Below are positions 52,650 through 63,348 of a DNA stretch of 64,000 nt, in pieces. Made by a program: the position numbers and the translations under genes. Below the pieces are notes generated by a model. It had not been told where the DNA came from. It did no database searches and was given only the letters and a program-made list of their open reading frames with translations. Position 1 is the stretch's first letter; each line of letters starts with the position of its first letter. This DNA is from Roseateles sp. (GTDB lineage Bacteria; Pseudomonadota; Gammaproteobacteria; Burkholderiales; Burkholderiaceae_C). The DNA lies in assembly GCA_019234295.1 (NCBI GenBank), contig JAFALK010000017.1:62001-126000 (forward strand), written 5' to 3'.

Positions 52650-53420
52650 ATGTGCCGTCTTCTAGCCTACCGTGGCGACGCAATCTTTTTGGACGAATTG
52701 ATCTGTCGCCCCAAGCATTCCCTGGTGCGCCAGTCGCTCCACGCCGACGAGGCCAAGGCCGTGACCAATGGCGACGGCTTCGGCATCGGCTGGTACGGCG
52801 AGCGCGAGCAGCCGGCCGTCTACCGCGAGGTGATGCCGGCCTGGTCGGACGAGAACCTGCTCTCGATCTGCGCCAGCGTGCGCTCCCGGCTTTTCTTCGC
52901 CCATGTGCGGGCCGCCACGGGCACCGGCATTGCGCGACAGAACTGCCACCCCTACACCTCGGGGCGCTGGCTGTTCATGCACAACGGTCAGGTGGGCGGC
53001 TACAGCCAGATCCGCCGCGCGCTGGAGGCGCGCGTGCCGGACTATCTCTTCGCCGAACGCCGCGGCGCCACGGACTCGGAGCTGCTGTTCCTGCTGATCA
53101 TCGCCCGGCTCGACCTTGGCGCCTCGGTCGCCGATGCCGTCACCCAGGTGCTGCGCGAGACGCTGGCGATGATGCAGGTGCTGCATGTCAGCGCGCCGCT
53201 GCGTTTTGCCGCGACCCTATCGGACGGCGAGACCCTGCACGCCTTCCGCTGGTCCAGCGACAAGCTCGCGCCCACGCTCTACGTGCACCAGCCATCCGCC
53301 GGCGGCATGCTCGTGGCTTCGGAGCCGCTGGAAGACGGGCACGAGGGCTGGGAGATGATGGCGCCGGGGACGATGTTGAGTTTGTCGGCGAACGGTGTGG
53401 AGAGTCGGGCGCTGCGGTGA
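52650..53420 (+). CDS. Class II glutamine amidotransferase-like protein
   Basis: 256 residues. N-terminal nucleophile Cys2 (MCRLLAYRG), then NGDGFGIGWYG (about 41-51), FAHVRAATG (about 88), NCHPYTSGRW and FMHNGQVGGY (about 111-120). The YafJ/EgtC/DUG3-like branch hydrolyses gamma-glutamyl bonds rather than feeding a synthase. It diverges from gshB with 58 bases between, so a role in glutathione or gamma-glutamyl turnover is plausible but inferred. Confidence 0.85.
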   Translation: MCRLLAYRGDAIFLDELICRPKHSLVRQSLHADEAKAVTNGDGFGIGWYGEREQPAVYREVMPAWSDENLLSICASVRSRLFFAHVRAATGTGIARQNCHPYTSGRWLFMHNGQVGGYSQIRRALEARVPDYLFAERRGATDSELLFLLIIARLDLGASVADAVTQVLRETLAMMQVLHVSAPLRFAATLSDGETLHAFRWSSDKLAPTLYVHQPSAGGMLVASEPLEDGHEGWEMMAPGTMLSLSANGVESRALR

Positions 53421-53427
53421 ATCTTGA

Positions 53428-53892
53428 CTCGCCGGCACGAAGAGGATTCGAACCAAACTCCTTGCGCTTGTCAGCCTGTTCGCCTCAAGCGCCGTCCACG
53501 CCGCCTCCGTAGGTCACATCCTGAGGTACGCGCACATCGACGGCAAGATCCGCCCGGGTGACTGCGAGAAGGTCATGCAGGATTTCGCCACCGGCTTCCC
53601 CAGGGGACTGCAGCCCAAGCTCGATGCCGATGCCGATGCCGATGCCGAGGCCGAGGCCGAAGCCGAAGCCGAAGCCATGTTCTTCGATTCCGTGCGCATC
53701 GGCCTGTGGCTGCACGAGCGCCGGCCGGTGGTGGAGGTGCAACGCCCCCGCGTCGGCCCCCGCGCCACCTCCCTGCTGACCAGCGGCCGCGCTGCATGCC
53801 TTCCTGCCGGGACGCTGAACGCGTTCAACGCGTGCCCCGATCGGGAAGCGCTCGCGGTGGAACGGGGCAGAGATGGCGAGATGGCGAGATGA
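53428..53892 (+). pseudogene. Remnant of an exported protein, start lost
   Basis: An open frame from 53428 encodes a good signal peptide (IRTKLLALVSLFASSAVHA) but has no ATG, GTG or TTG before it; only an ATT at 53446 next to AAGAGG. After it comes HILRYAHIDGKIRPGDCEKV, a run of Asp-Ala/Glu-Ala repeats and a short tail (IGLWLHERRP). Probably a decayed periplasmic protein; homology not recognised. Confidence 0.4.
53623..53676 (+). repeat. Nine tandem hexamers (GATGCC/GAGGCC/GAAGCC)
   Basis: Four GATGCC, two GAGGCC and three GAAGCC copies in a row, encoding a (Asp-Ala)4 (Glu-Ala)5 run inside the preceding frame. The grading GAT to GAG to GAA suggests slippage expansion with point changes. Unit number could vary among strains. 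Confidence 0.9.
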
Positions 53893-53996
53893 TTGATGAG
53901 GAGGAAAGGCACCTGCTGATCCGACTCAAGAACAAGACCGAGAAGTCCGCCCTGATGCGCGAAGCCGCCCACAGCCTCCTGCCCGAGCTGCTCTGA
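53889..53996 (+). CDS. Possible 35-residue small protein
   Basis: ATG at 53889 overlaps the preceding stop (ATGA); encodes a charged helix (IDEEERHLLIRLKNKTEKS...) ending SLLPELL. A one-base frame change would join it to the next frame (KFLRELTQPDEF), so it may be the front half of a frameshifted gene. Confidence 0.3.
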   Translation: MIDEEERHLLIRLKNKTEKSALMREAAHSLLPELL

Positions 53997-54037
53997 AGTT
54001 CCTGCGTGAACTGACCCAGCCTGACGAGTTCAAGAGC

Positions 54038-54268
54038 GTGCAATTCGACCACGAGAGCTACAGCTTGGACATCGTCGTGAAGCGGGGGCACTGCCAGTGG
54101 TGGGTTGCTGATACCGAAGGCCTGCGCCAGCTCGGCATCCAGTCTTCGAACGACCCGTCGGTCAGCTGTGAGGCGGCTGCCAAGTGGTTGACGGCCGATG
54201 CTCACCAGGTCTACGTCGGGCCGGCCGTCGCGGCCTGGCCCGAGCGGGCCTTGCGCCCGCTCACCTAG
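54038..54268 (+). CDS. Hypothetical protein, possibly the 3' half of a broken gene
   Basis: 76 residues from a GTG start, rich in Trp/His ([20 protein letters not shown]). The frame stays open upstream to about 53998, in a different frame from the small protein at 53889, so a frameshift is possible. No family recognised. Its stop overlaps the kup stop on the other strand. Confidence 0.4.
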   Translation: MQFDHESYSLDIVVKRGHCQWWVADTEGLRQLGIQSSNDPSVSCEAAAKWLTADAHQVYVGPAVAAWPERALRPLT

Positions 54269-56163
54269 ATTTCCAACTTCGACCCCAGCTCCACGATCCG
54301 GTTCGTTGGCAGGTGCAGGAAGTCGGCCGCCGCCGCGGCATTGCGGTGCATGCTGGCGAAGAGTTTCTCGCGCCAGTCGGCCATGCCCGAGTTCTCGTGG
54401 ATGTTGGGAATGACGATGTCGCGCGAGAGGAAGTAGCTGGTCTCCATCTCGTCGAGGTGCACGCCGCGCGAGGCGAGCAGGGTCAGCGCCTCGGGTACGT
54501 CGGGCTCGTTCTTGAAGCCGAAATGCAGCTGCACGGCCCAGCAGTCGTTGCCGAGCGCCTCGACGGCGCAGCGCTTATCAAAGCCGACCCAGGGCGTCTC
54601 GTGGTGCTTGACGGTGACGAAGAGGTTTTGCTCGTGCAGCACCTTGTTGTGCTTGAGATTGTGCAGCAGAGCGTTGGGCGTCACGCCCACGTCGGCGGAC
54701 AGGAACACGGCCGTGCCAGGCACGCGCAGCGGCGGGCTCAGAAAGACGGCCTCGAGGAAGACCTTGAGCTCGATGGCGTCCTCGCGCAAGCGGCGCTGCA
54801 GCAGCCGGCGGCCCTGCTTCCAGGTCAGCATCAGCGTGAACATGCCCGCGCCAATGGTCAGCGGAAACCAGCCGCCGTGAAGGAGCTTGAGCGCATTGGA
54901 GGCGAGGTAGGTGACGTCGATGGCGAAGAAGAAGCCTGTGGCCAGCACCGAAAGCGCAAGTGGATAGCCCCAGCCGTGGCGGATCACGAAGAAGGTCATG
55001 ATCGTGGTGATGGTCATGTCGATGGTCACGGCAATGCCGTAGGCGCCGGCCAGCTTGCTCGAGGACCCGAAGAAGACCACGGCCAGCACGATCAACGTGA
55101 ACAGGCCCCAGTTGATGAAGGGCACATAAATCTGGCCGATATCGCGCACCGAGGTGTGCAGGATGCGCATGCGCGGCAGCAGACCCATCTGGATGGCCTG
55201 CTTGGTGACCGAATAAGCCGCCGTGATCAGGGCCTGCGAGGCAACAATGGCGGCCAGCGTGGCGAGCGCGAACAGCGGGATTTCGGCCCACGGCGGCGCG
55301 AGCAGGAAAAAGGGGTTCTTCACGGCCTCGGGGCGCTCGAGCAGCATGGCGCCCTGGCCGAAATAGTTCATCACCAGCGAGGGCATGACCACGCCGTACC
55401 AGGCGATACGGATGGGTTTCCTGCCGAAGTGTCCGAGGTCGGCGTAGAGCGCCTCTCCGCCGGTCACGACAAGCACCACGGCGCCGAGCCCAAGGAAGGC
55501 CGCCCAGTGGTGCTCAAGGCAGAAGCGCAGGGCGTACATCGGGTTAACGGCCACGAGCACGTCCGGGTTGGCGAGGATGTGGGGCAGGCCCAGCGCCGCC
55601 AAGCTCAGAAACCACAGCAGCATGACGGAGCCGAAGGCGCGGCCGATGCCGCCCGTGCCCATGCGCTGCGCGGTGAAGAGCCCCGTCAGCACGAGCAAAG
55701 TGATGGGCAGGATGAGGCCGTCGTAATCGGGCGCGTAGACGTCGATGCCTTCGACCGCGCCAAGCACCGTCATGGCCGGCGTGATCACCGCGTCGCCGAA
55801 GAAGATGGCCGTGCCGAACAGCCCGAGCAGCAAGAGCTTGCGCCGCAGCAGAGGCTTATTGTTCACAGCATTGGTGGCCAGGGCCAGCATGGCGATCAGG
55901 CCGCCCTCGCCGTTGTTATCAGCGCGCAGGATCAGCAGCACGTACTTGACCGAGACCACGATGGTCAGGGTCCAGAAAAGCAAGGACAGCACGCCCAGGA
56001 TGTTTTCCGGCGTCACGGCGATCAGGCCGCCGTGGAAGACTTCCTTGAGCGAGTACAGCGGGCTGGTGCCGATATCGCCATAGACGACGCCTAGGGCACC
56101 GAAGGTAAGGCCCGCCAGGGCCGAGGGCCTGCGCAGCGAGGCCGTGGCGGCATTGCTAGAACT
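54265..56163 (-). CDS. kup: Potassium uptake protein Kup
   Basis: About 632 residues, twelve membrane helices and a cytoplasmic tail. N-terminal hallmark [20 protein letters not shown]. The start is placed at GTG 56163, which gives the usual short N-terminus; the open frame continues upstream without family match. A proton-coupled low-affinity potassium importer. It lies just downstream of gshA on the same strand, 76 bases apart. Confidence 0.93.
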   Translation of the reverse strand, partial: SSSNAATASLRRPSALAGLTFGALGVVYGDIGTSPLYSLKEVFHGGLIAVTPENILGVLSLLFWTLTIVVSVKYVLLILRADNNGEGGLIAMLALATNAVNNKPLLRRKLLLLGLFGTAIFFGDAVITPAMTVLGAVEGIDVYAPDYDGLILPITLLVLTGLFTAQRMGTGGIGRAFGSVMLLWFLSLAALGLPHILANPDVLVAVNPMYALRFCLEHHWAAFLGLGAVVLVVTGGEALYADLGHFGRKPIRIAWYGVVMPSLVMNYFGQGAMLLERPEAVKNPFFLLAPPWAEIPLFALATLAAIVASQALITAAYSVTKQAIQMGLLPRMRILHTSVRDIGQIYVPFINWGLFTLIVLAVVFFGSSSKLAGAYGIAVTIDMTITTIMTFFVIRHGWGYPLALSVLATGFFFAIDVTYLASNALKLLHGGWFPLTIGAGMFTLMLTWKQGRRLLQRRLREDAIELKVFLEAVFLSPPLRVPGTAVFLSADVGVTPNALLHNLKHNKVLHEQNLFVTVKHHETPWVGFDKRCAVEALGNDCWAVQLHFGFKNEPDVPEALTLLASRGVHLDEMETSYFLSRDIVIPNIHENSGMADWREKLFASMHRNAAAAADFLHLPTNRIVELGSKLEI

Positions 56164-56239
56164 CACTAACAGCTGTGGGCGCGCCGGGGGGACGCCCGAG
56201 TCAAAACGCGCTATTGTGCGCGCCGCCCTTCTTGATGCA

Positions 56240-57487
56240 CTACGCGTAAACCTCGGCTTCCGGATCGGTGGCTTCCAGTTCATAGGCCGCCGAAAGCATG
56301 GCCAGGCGCGCGATCACGCCGTACATGTAGAAGCGGTTCGGCGCGCTGGCGCCGGGCTTGATGCCGGCCTTGGGCAACTGGCCGGAGTCGGCGAAGGCCA
56401 GGGGCACGAAGCTGGCACCCGGGCCCTTGAGGTTCTCGTCTATGCCTCGGTCGGCATGGATGCGGTAGTAGCCGCCGATCACATAGCGATCCATCATGTA
56501 GACGACCGGCTCGGCCACGGCCTCATGCACTCGCTCGTGGGTGGGCACGCCTTCCTGCACGACGAGATCACCGGCCTCAGCGAGATCACCGAGCTCGGTC
56601 AGCTGCTTGGCGTCGCGCACAGTCAGCACATTCTTGCCATAGGTCCCGGCATCGCCCTTGACGATGACGAAAGGCTTCTCGTTGATGCCGTAATCCTTGT
56701 ACTTGCGCCGGATCTTGGCCAGCACCGCGTCGATCTGGGTCTGCAGGCCTTCCAGGCCCGCGCTGGCCTCTACGGGCGCGAACGCCGGATGGATCAGCCA
56801 GGGGTCCATGCCCAGCAGCTTGGCGAATTTCTTGGCCACCTCCTCATAGGCGCCGAAGTGGCGGCTCTTGCGGCGCTGGGTCCAGGTGGCGTGCAGGGGC
56901 GGGAGCAGGTATTGCTCGTGCAGGCCTTCGAGCACGGGCGGCACGCCATCGGTCAGGTCGTCGTTGAGCAGGATGGTGCAGGGGTCAAAGTCCTTGGTCC
57001 CGAGGCGCCCGCGGTTGCGCACGAGCGGCTCCAGGTGCAGCTCGCTGCCGTCGGCCAAATTCAACGTGGTGGGCGCGGTGATCTTCGGGTCCAGCGTACC
57101 GAGGCGCACGTTCAGCCCGGCCTGCGTGAAGATGCGCGAGAGCGTGGCCAGATTGGACAGGTAAAAGCTGCTGTGGCGATGCTGGTCGGGCACGATCAGC
57201 AGGTTACGCGCCTCGGGGCAGATTTTCTCAATAGCCGCCATACCGGCCTGAACGGCGAGTGGCAGCATGTCTGGCGTCAGGGTGTTGAAGCCGACTGGGA
57301 AGAGGTTGGTGTCCACCGGCGCCAGCTTGAAGCCGGCGTTGCGCAGGTCCACGGCGCTGTAGAAGGTGGGCGTGTGCTCCATCCATTCGAGGCGGAACCA
57401 GCGCTCGATGGCCGGCATCGACTCGAGGATGCGCTGCTCCAGTTCGTTGATGGGGCCTGTCAGCGCGGTGATGAGGTGCGGAACCAT
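56240..57487 (-). CDS. gshA: Glutamate-cysteine ligase (proteobacterial type)
   Basis: 415 residues of the single-domain glutamate-cysteine ligase type found in many Beta- and Gammaproteobacteria. Phrases [13 protein letters not shown] (about 62), [18 protein letters not shown] (about 100) and [14 protein letters not shown] (about 270, ATP site) are visible. The start ATG 57487 precedes [11 protein letters not shown]. First step of glutathione synthesis. The upstream 57488-57574 stretch shows nothing before the intron remnant. Confidence 0.92.
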   Translation of the reverse strand: MVPHLITALTGPINELEQRILESMPAIERWFRLEWMEHTPTFYSAVDLRNAGFKLAPVDTNLFPVGFNTLTPDMLPLAVQAGMAAIEKICPEARNLLIVPDQHRHSSFYLSNLATLSRIFTQAGLNVRLGTLDPKITAPTTLNLADGSELHLEPLVRNRGRLGTKDFDPCTILLNDDLTDGVPPVLEGLHEQYLLPPLHATWTQRRKSRHFGAYEEVAKKFAKLLGMDPWLIHPAFAPVEASAGLEGLQTQIDAVLAKIRRKYKDYGINEKPFVIVKGDAGTYGKNVLTVRDAKQLTELGDLAEAGDLVVQEGVPTHERVHEAVAEPVVYMMDRYVIGGYYRIHADRGIDENLKGPGASFVPLAFADSGQLPKAGIKPGASAPNRFYMYGVIARLAMLSAAYELEATDPEAEVYA

Positions 57488-57574
57488 GCGAGAGATTCTA
57501 GGGGGCGGAAGGCTGACACATGGGGGCGGGGAGCCGGAAGCCAAGCCCTTTGGCTGACGCGGGCAAATGAGCAG

Positions 57575-58289
57575 AATCAAGTGGGGTGAGGGCTCCGCCT
57601 CAGCCCCCTCAGCCCCTCAGCCCCTCAGCCCCCTCACACCACCGGACGTGCGGGTCCGCATCCGGCGGTTCAAGGATCGCTGGAGTCTCTGGTGAAGATC
57701 CACCAGCGAGACCAGCCCCATGTTGGCAAGGCGTTTGGACGTCAGGACGTCAGGGCGGCAGGGCGGTGGGACGGCGGGGCTCTGCCGTCTTGTGGCTCGC
57801 CTGTGCATTCCAAGACGGGCCGCGCGCGTTGACGCTCGACTTCCACGCACGAGGCGCGTCCAGACCGGACGCTCGCCGGCCTGATTCGCGCGTACGGAGG
57901 GGCGTTTCTGCGGCCGCCAGACAATGACCCGCTGTCGGCGCCGCAACCATGCATCCATTTCGTCGATCGCCCTTCGGCCCTGGACGTGCTGGAGGAAGCC
58001 CATCCAGCCACGCAGCATCGGTCGGAGTTGCTCAGCGGTTCGTTCCGGTCGCTGCCCGCGCCACTTCAGGCACAGCGCGGTTACCAGCGCCCTGCGGCGT
58101 GCAAAGCTAACTCGCGCGATCCGCCGACGGGTCTTGTTCATTGGCTTGCGAAATTCGCATTGCTTGCTCTGCACGCTCGGTCGCGCCCACACAGTGGCGC
58201 TTCACTTCGCTTGCTGTGCCTCGCCATGAAAAGCCCCCTTGAGTTCGACTGGCATCCACCTTCTGGGGGTCAGTTCATGCCGGGCGCAC
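57575..58289 (-). mobile_element. Shortened group II intron (class C-like)
   Basis: Minus strand. 5' end GTGCGCCCGGCATG (from 58289) matches the class C intron start. The 3' part has a domain-V-like hairpin (57635-57671: CCGGATGCGG and CCGCACGTCCGG pair across CAC/GTG), then a GGGGCTGAGG-rich stem and an end near ACTTGAT (57575). Only about 715 bases remain of a usual 2 kb or so, with most of the reverse transcriptase missing. It lies about ten bases past a T-run terminator, the known insertion niche of class C introns. Confidence 0.75.
57617..58192 (-). pseudogene. Remnant of the intron-encoded reverse transcriptase/maturase
   Basis: Thumb/maturase (X) domain pieces: LRPMLRGWMGFLQHVQGR and IDEMDAWLRRRQRVIVWRPQ, then the family-like ending LANMGLVSLVDL plus NRRMRTRTSGGVRG, the tail encoded by domain V. 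No reverse-transcriptase YADD motif remains. Non-functional as an enzyme. Confidence 0.75.
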
Positions 58290-58290
58290 C

Positions 58291-58321
58291 CCAAAAAAAA
58301 GCCCCGACTTAAAAGTCGGGG
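58291..58321 (-). terminator. Strong intrinsic terminator
   Basis: Stem CCCCGACTT / AAGTCGGGG (58302-58310 with 58313-58321) followed on the minus strand by eight T (58300-58293). No protein gene on the minus strand ends here, so it probably ends the small RNA described next. Confidence 0.85.
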
Positions 58322-58452
58322 CCGCAAAGCCCTATCGCTGTCATCACGTTAAGGCTCCTGCTCAGGGAGGAAAAGCAGGGAACGACAACCTCGCGGCTAT
58401 CATTCAGAAGTCAGTTTAGCAGCGCCGGATTCCCACCGTCACCATGTGGTGC
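58302..58452 (-). ncRNA. Candidate small RNA divergent from hemB
   Basis: A minus-strand transcript of about 150 nt is inferred from the terminator and a TTAATA box (58463-58458). It can fold as one hairpin (GCACC...), then a long arm GCCGC...GCGGC containing CCTGCT/AGCAGG (58382-58358), then the terminator. The phrase GAGCCTTAACGTGATGACA in the arm recalls the 3' side of 6S RNA, but the overall shape does not match. No open frame is convincing. The gap up to hemB (58453-58541) holds only the putative divergent promoters. Confidence 0.4.
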
Positions 58453-58499
58453 TGCGTATTAACACTACAAATGACGCGGACACGGCCCATCCCCCATGA

Positions 58500-59560
<1,061 letters not shown>

Positions 59561-59561
<1 letters not shown>

Positions 59562-59846
59562 TGCGCCGCTTTCATGTCGGCAGCGAGCGCTTCGCCGAGC
59601 TCGACAAGCTGCTGGCTGAGCTGCCCGCGCGGGGCTTCATCGGGGCGTCCTGCGCGCGCTGACGCGTCAATTCGGTCGCCTTCAAACGCGGCTGCTCAAT
59701 CCGCACAGCCTTTGCGACGACCAGCCTCTATTTCGGGCCTCGTGCGATACCCTGCACGGGGTTGAAGGGACCGGCCAAGACGAGCGCCACCGGCTTTTGG
59801 ATCGCCGTGGCGCTGATGGGCAGCATCGGCCTGGTCCGGGGGCTCA
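59561..59846 (+). pseudogene. Decayed CorA-like metal transporter gene
   Basis: Starts at an ATG overlapping the hemB stop: MRRFHVGSERFAELDKLLAE then LPARGFIGASCAR, like the N-terminus of CorA-type magnesium/zinc transporters that follow hemB in related genomes. It stops early. Further pieces in other frames (LTRQFGRLQTRLLNP; a membrane-like stretch FWIAVALMGSIGLVRGLI) look like the middle and last helix. Most of the gene is gone. Confidence 0.55.
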
Positions 59847-60764
59847 TTTGCCCGGATTCACGTTCATGAAGGGCACGGGCGCGCCTGCGTAGATGTGCTC
59901 GGGCAGCTTGCCATCCCAGCGCTCGGCTTTCTTGAGCTCGACCTCTATGCGGCGCAGCTCTAGCACGTCCTTGTTCTCGCGCAGCGCGGCGTTTTGCACG
60001 CGCATGGCCTCGGCCTGGGCCTGCGCCACCTTGAGGTTGGCGTAGGCCTCGCCATCGGCCTTGGCGCGCAAGGCGTTGGCCTCGGCTTCGGCAACTGCCA
60101 CCTTCTGCTTCTGCTCGGCCTCCACCGTCTTGAGCTTGTTCTCGGCGCCCAGGCGCAGTTGCTCCTGCGTGACCTTCTCGTTGATGGCCGCCATATAGCT
60201 CGCGCTGAACGAGAAGTTACGCATGTCGATGTTGATGACGTTGGCACCGTAGACCACGAGCTTGGTCCTGAGGGCCATGCCGATGTCGTTGGACACGGCG
60301 GCGCGCTTGGCGATTAGGTCCGGCGCTGTGTAGCGCGCGGTCACGGCCTTGAACACTTCCTGGGTGGCGGTGTTGACGTAGCTGTTGAGGTCGCCGCTGC
60401 GGCTGTACTTCTCGAAGACCTCGGCCACGCGATCAGGGGCGATGGCGTAGCGCACGGTCAGGCTCACCTTGACGGGCTGCTGGTCGGAGGTCGAGCCCTC
60501 CGCGCCTTCCACGTCGGCCTGCTCGGAACGCACGTTGAAGACCGAGAGCTTCTGCCACGGCGGCAGCACGGCAAGGCCCTCACCCTCGATGCCCACAATG
60601 CGGCCGAACTGCGTGACCACGCCGCGATGGCCGGTGGGCACGCTGGCGAAGGGCCAGAGCGCGACGAGAACGATCACGATGGCCAAGGCCACGAGCCCCC
60701 AGCGCAGCACCTTGAGGGGACTCATGCGGCCGTCGTCGCCCTGCAGTTCGATTCCCAGACTCAT
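59844..60764 (-). CDS. SPFH/prohibitin family membrane protein
   Basis: 306 residues. One N-terminal membrane helix (about 20-45), an SPFH domain (VVTQFGRIVGIEGEGLAVL...) and a long Ala/Glu/Lys coiled coil (about 205-280). Assembles into membrane rings; relatives affect membrane domain organisation. The start ATG has AAGGAG upstream. Confidence 0.9.
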   Translation of the reverse strand: MSLGIELQGDDGRMSPLKVLRWGLVALAIVIVLVALWPFASVPTGHRGVVTQFGRIVGIEGEGLAVLPPWQKLSVFNVRSEQADVEGAEGSTSDQQPVKVSLTVRYAIAPDRVAEVFEKYSRSGDLNSYVNTATQEVFKAVTARYTAPDLIAKRAAVSNDIGMALRTKLVVYGANVINIDMRNFSFSASYMAAINEKVTQEQLRLGAENKLKTVEAEQKQKVAVAEAEANALRAKADGEAYANLKVAQAQAEAMRVQNAALRENKDVLELRRIEVELKKAERWDGKLPEHIYAGAPVPFMNVNPGK

Positions 60765-60843
60765 AGCACTCCTTGCGCGTCATACCGACGCTGTTGATGT
60801 GCGCCCATGCTAGGCGCTAGCTCATCAGGAACTCGTATGGGTC

Positions 60844-61857
60844 CTAGAGAAACAGTTCACAGATATCCACCGACGAAGTCTTGCCCACAGCAGCCGAATG
60901 AGCCGACAGCCAGGCCTTGCCGTGTCTGTGCCCCAGTTCGCGTAACCGCTCGAAGAACTGCAGGCCGGCGGTGAGCTTCGTATCAGGGTCGTAACCAAGC
61001 AGGGCGTGGCCGCCGTCGATGAGGTGGAAGCGCGCCTTGCGCAGGCGGCGCTCCATGATGCCCAGCGAGAAACCCAGCCAGCGCTTGGGCAATTGCGACT
61101 GCAGCAGGGCGAACATGCGCATCTCGCGCAGGAAGGCGGCGCTGAAGCCCACCTCGGCCACGCGGTCGGCAATCGCATCGGCCGTCGTCGGCATCTTGGA
61201 CCGCTCCAGCGGGTTGAGCAGGACCAGCAGGGTGTCGGGGGAATGACACTCGTAGAACAGCGGGAAGACGGCCGGGTTGCCGGCATAGCCGCCATCCCAG
61301 TAAGCCTCGCCGTCGATCACCACCGGCGCATGGATGGTGGGCAGGCAGGCCGACGCGAGCAGGGCTTCGGCGCTCAGGTGCGCGTTGCGGAAGATGTGCA
61401 GCTTGCCGGTTTTCACCCGCGTGGCGGCGACGAAGAGCTTGACCGGACTGGCGCGGCGCAGCTTCTCGAAATCGATCTGCTTTCGTACCACGTCGCCCAG
61501 CGGGTCCAGGCCCAGCGGATTCATCTGCGCCGGCGTGAGGTACTGGGCCCACTGCATCATGAGCTTGACCACGGGGGCAGCATCCACTGCCCGACCCTCC
61601 TCGACGGTCAGCCCCTTAGGCGCAGCGGCCGCCACGTCGTGCCAGAACCGCTCCAGCGCGGCACGCGCACCGTCGCGGCCGCCTTCCATCAACCCCTGCG
61701 CCAGCACCACGGCGTTCATGGCGCCGGCGCTCGCGCCGCTGATGCCGTCGAACTCCGTCTGCCCATCTTCCAGCAGCGCGTCCAGCACGCCCCAAGTGAA
61801 GGCGCCGTGCGCGCCGCCGCCTTGCAAGGCCAGGTTCAGAGCGCGCCGCTTGGCCAT
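60844..61857 (-). CDS. Patatin-like phospholipase
   Basis: 337 residues. Glycine-rich oxyanion loop GGGAHG (14-19), nucleophile motif GASAG (about 41-45) and the catalytic Asp in DGG (about 198). No signal peptide, so a cytoplasmic or injected lipase. It lies four bases beyond ybeY on the same strand but has no obvious link to it. Confidence 0.88.
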   Translation of the reverse strand: MAKRRALNLALQGGGAHGAFTWGVLDALLEDGQTEFDGISGASAGAMNAVVLAQGLMEGGRDGARAALERFWHDVAAAAPKGLTVEEGRAVDAAPVVKLMMQWAQYLTPAQMNPLGLDPLGDVVRKQIDFEKLRRASPVKLFVAATRVKTGKLHIFRNAHLSAEALLASACLPTIHAPVVIDGEAYWDGGYAGNPAVFPLFYECHSPDTLLVLLNPLERSKMPTTADAIADRVAEVGFSAAFLREMRMFALLQSQLPKRWLGFSLGIMERRLRKARFHLIDGGHALLGYDPDTKLTAGLQFFERLRELGHRHGKAWLSAHSAAVGKTSSVDICELFL

Positions 61858-61861
61858 GGAA

Positions 61862-62307
61862 TCAGCCCTTGGCGCGCTTGTAGGGATCGTCGAAGCCGAG
61901 GCCTAGCATCAGCTCGCTCTCGCGCGCCTCCATGGCCTCGGCCTCGTCGTCCTCGAGGTGGTCCCAGCCTTGCGCGTGCAAGGTGCCGTGGACCAGCATG
62001 TGGGCGTAATGCGCGGCGATGTCGATGCGCGCCTTCTTCGCTTCGTCCTCGACGATCTCGGCGCAGATCACCAGATCGGCCAGGATCACGGGCTCCTGCG
62101 CGTAGTCGAAGGTCAGCACGTTGGTGGCGTAGTCCTTGCCGCGGAACTCGCTGTTGAGCTGCTGGCCTTCCTCGGCATCGACGATGCGCACGGTAATCTC
62201 GCCCGGCGCCTGGAGCGCAGCGCGGATCCAGCGGGCGACCTTGTGGCGCGGCAGCAGCTCGCGATGGCGCGGGTCTGCAAACTGCAATGACAGCGTCAAT
62301 TCGGGTT

Positions 62308-62311
<4 letters not shown>
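61862..62311 (-). CDS. ybeY: Endoribonuclease YbeY
   Basis: 149 residues. Zinc motif [11 protein letters not shown] (about 113-123, the H-x3-H-x5-H pattern). Matures 16S rRNA 3' ends and takes part in ribosome quality control. Overlaps phoH by four bases (ATGA), the standard phoH-ybeY order. Confidence 0.95.
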
Positions 62312-63291
<980 letters not shown>

Positions 63292-63348
63292 GAAGCGGTG
63301 GAATTGTTGACAAGGCCCGCATTGTCGCCTCCTGCACAATCCCGGGCC

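Noticed and set aside
53441..53460. GGATTCGAACC, like the T-arm of a tRNA on the minus strand
   Set aside because: The flanking bases do not pair as a T-stem and there is no acceptor, anticodon or D-arm nearby.
53623..53676. Hexamer array as a CRISPR
   Set aside because: Units are six bases with no spacers and no cas genes nearby.
57600..57640. GGGGCTGAGG repeats as an independent satellite
   Set aside because: They lie within the 3' end of the group II intron and are best explained as changes in its domain VI.
58302..58452. Cobalamin riboswitch, from GGGAATCCGGCGCTGC
   Set aside because: Only part of the core looks similar; the rest of the B12 box is absent, and no gene follows on that strand.
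58302..58452. Firm assignment as 6S RNA
   Set aside because: Only the apical part resembles 6S; the two-hairpin layout and immediate terminator do not fit a single long 6S stem.
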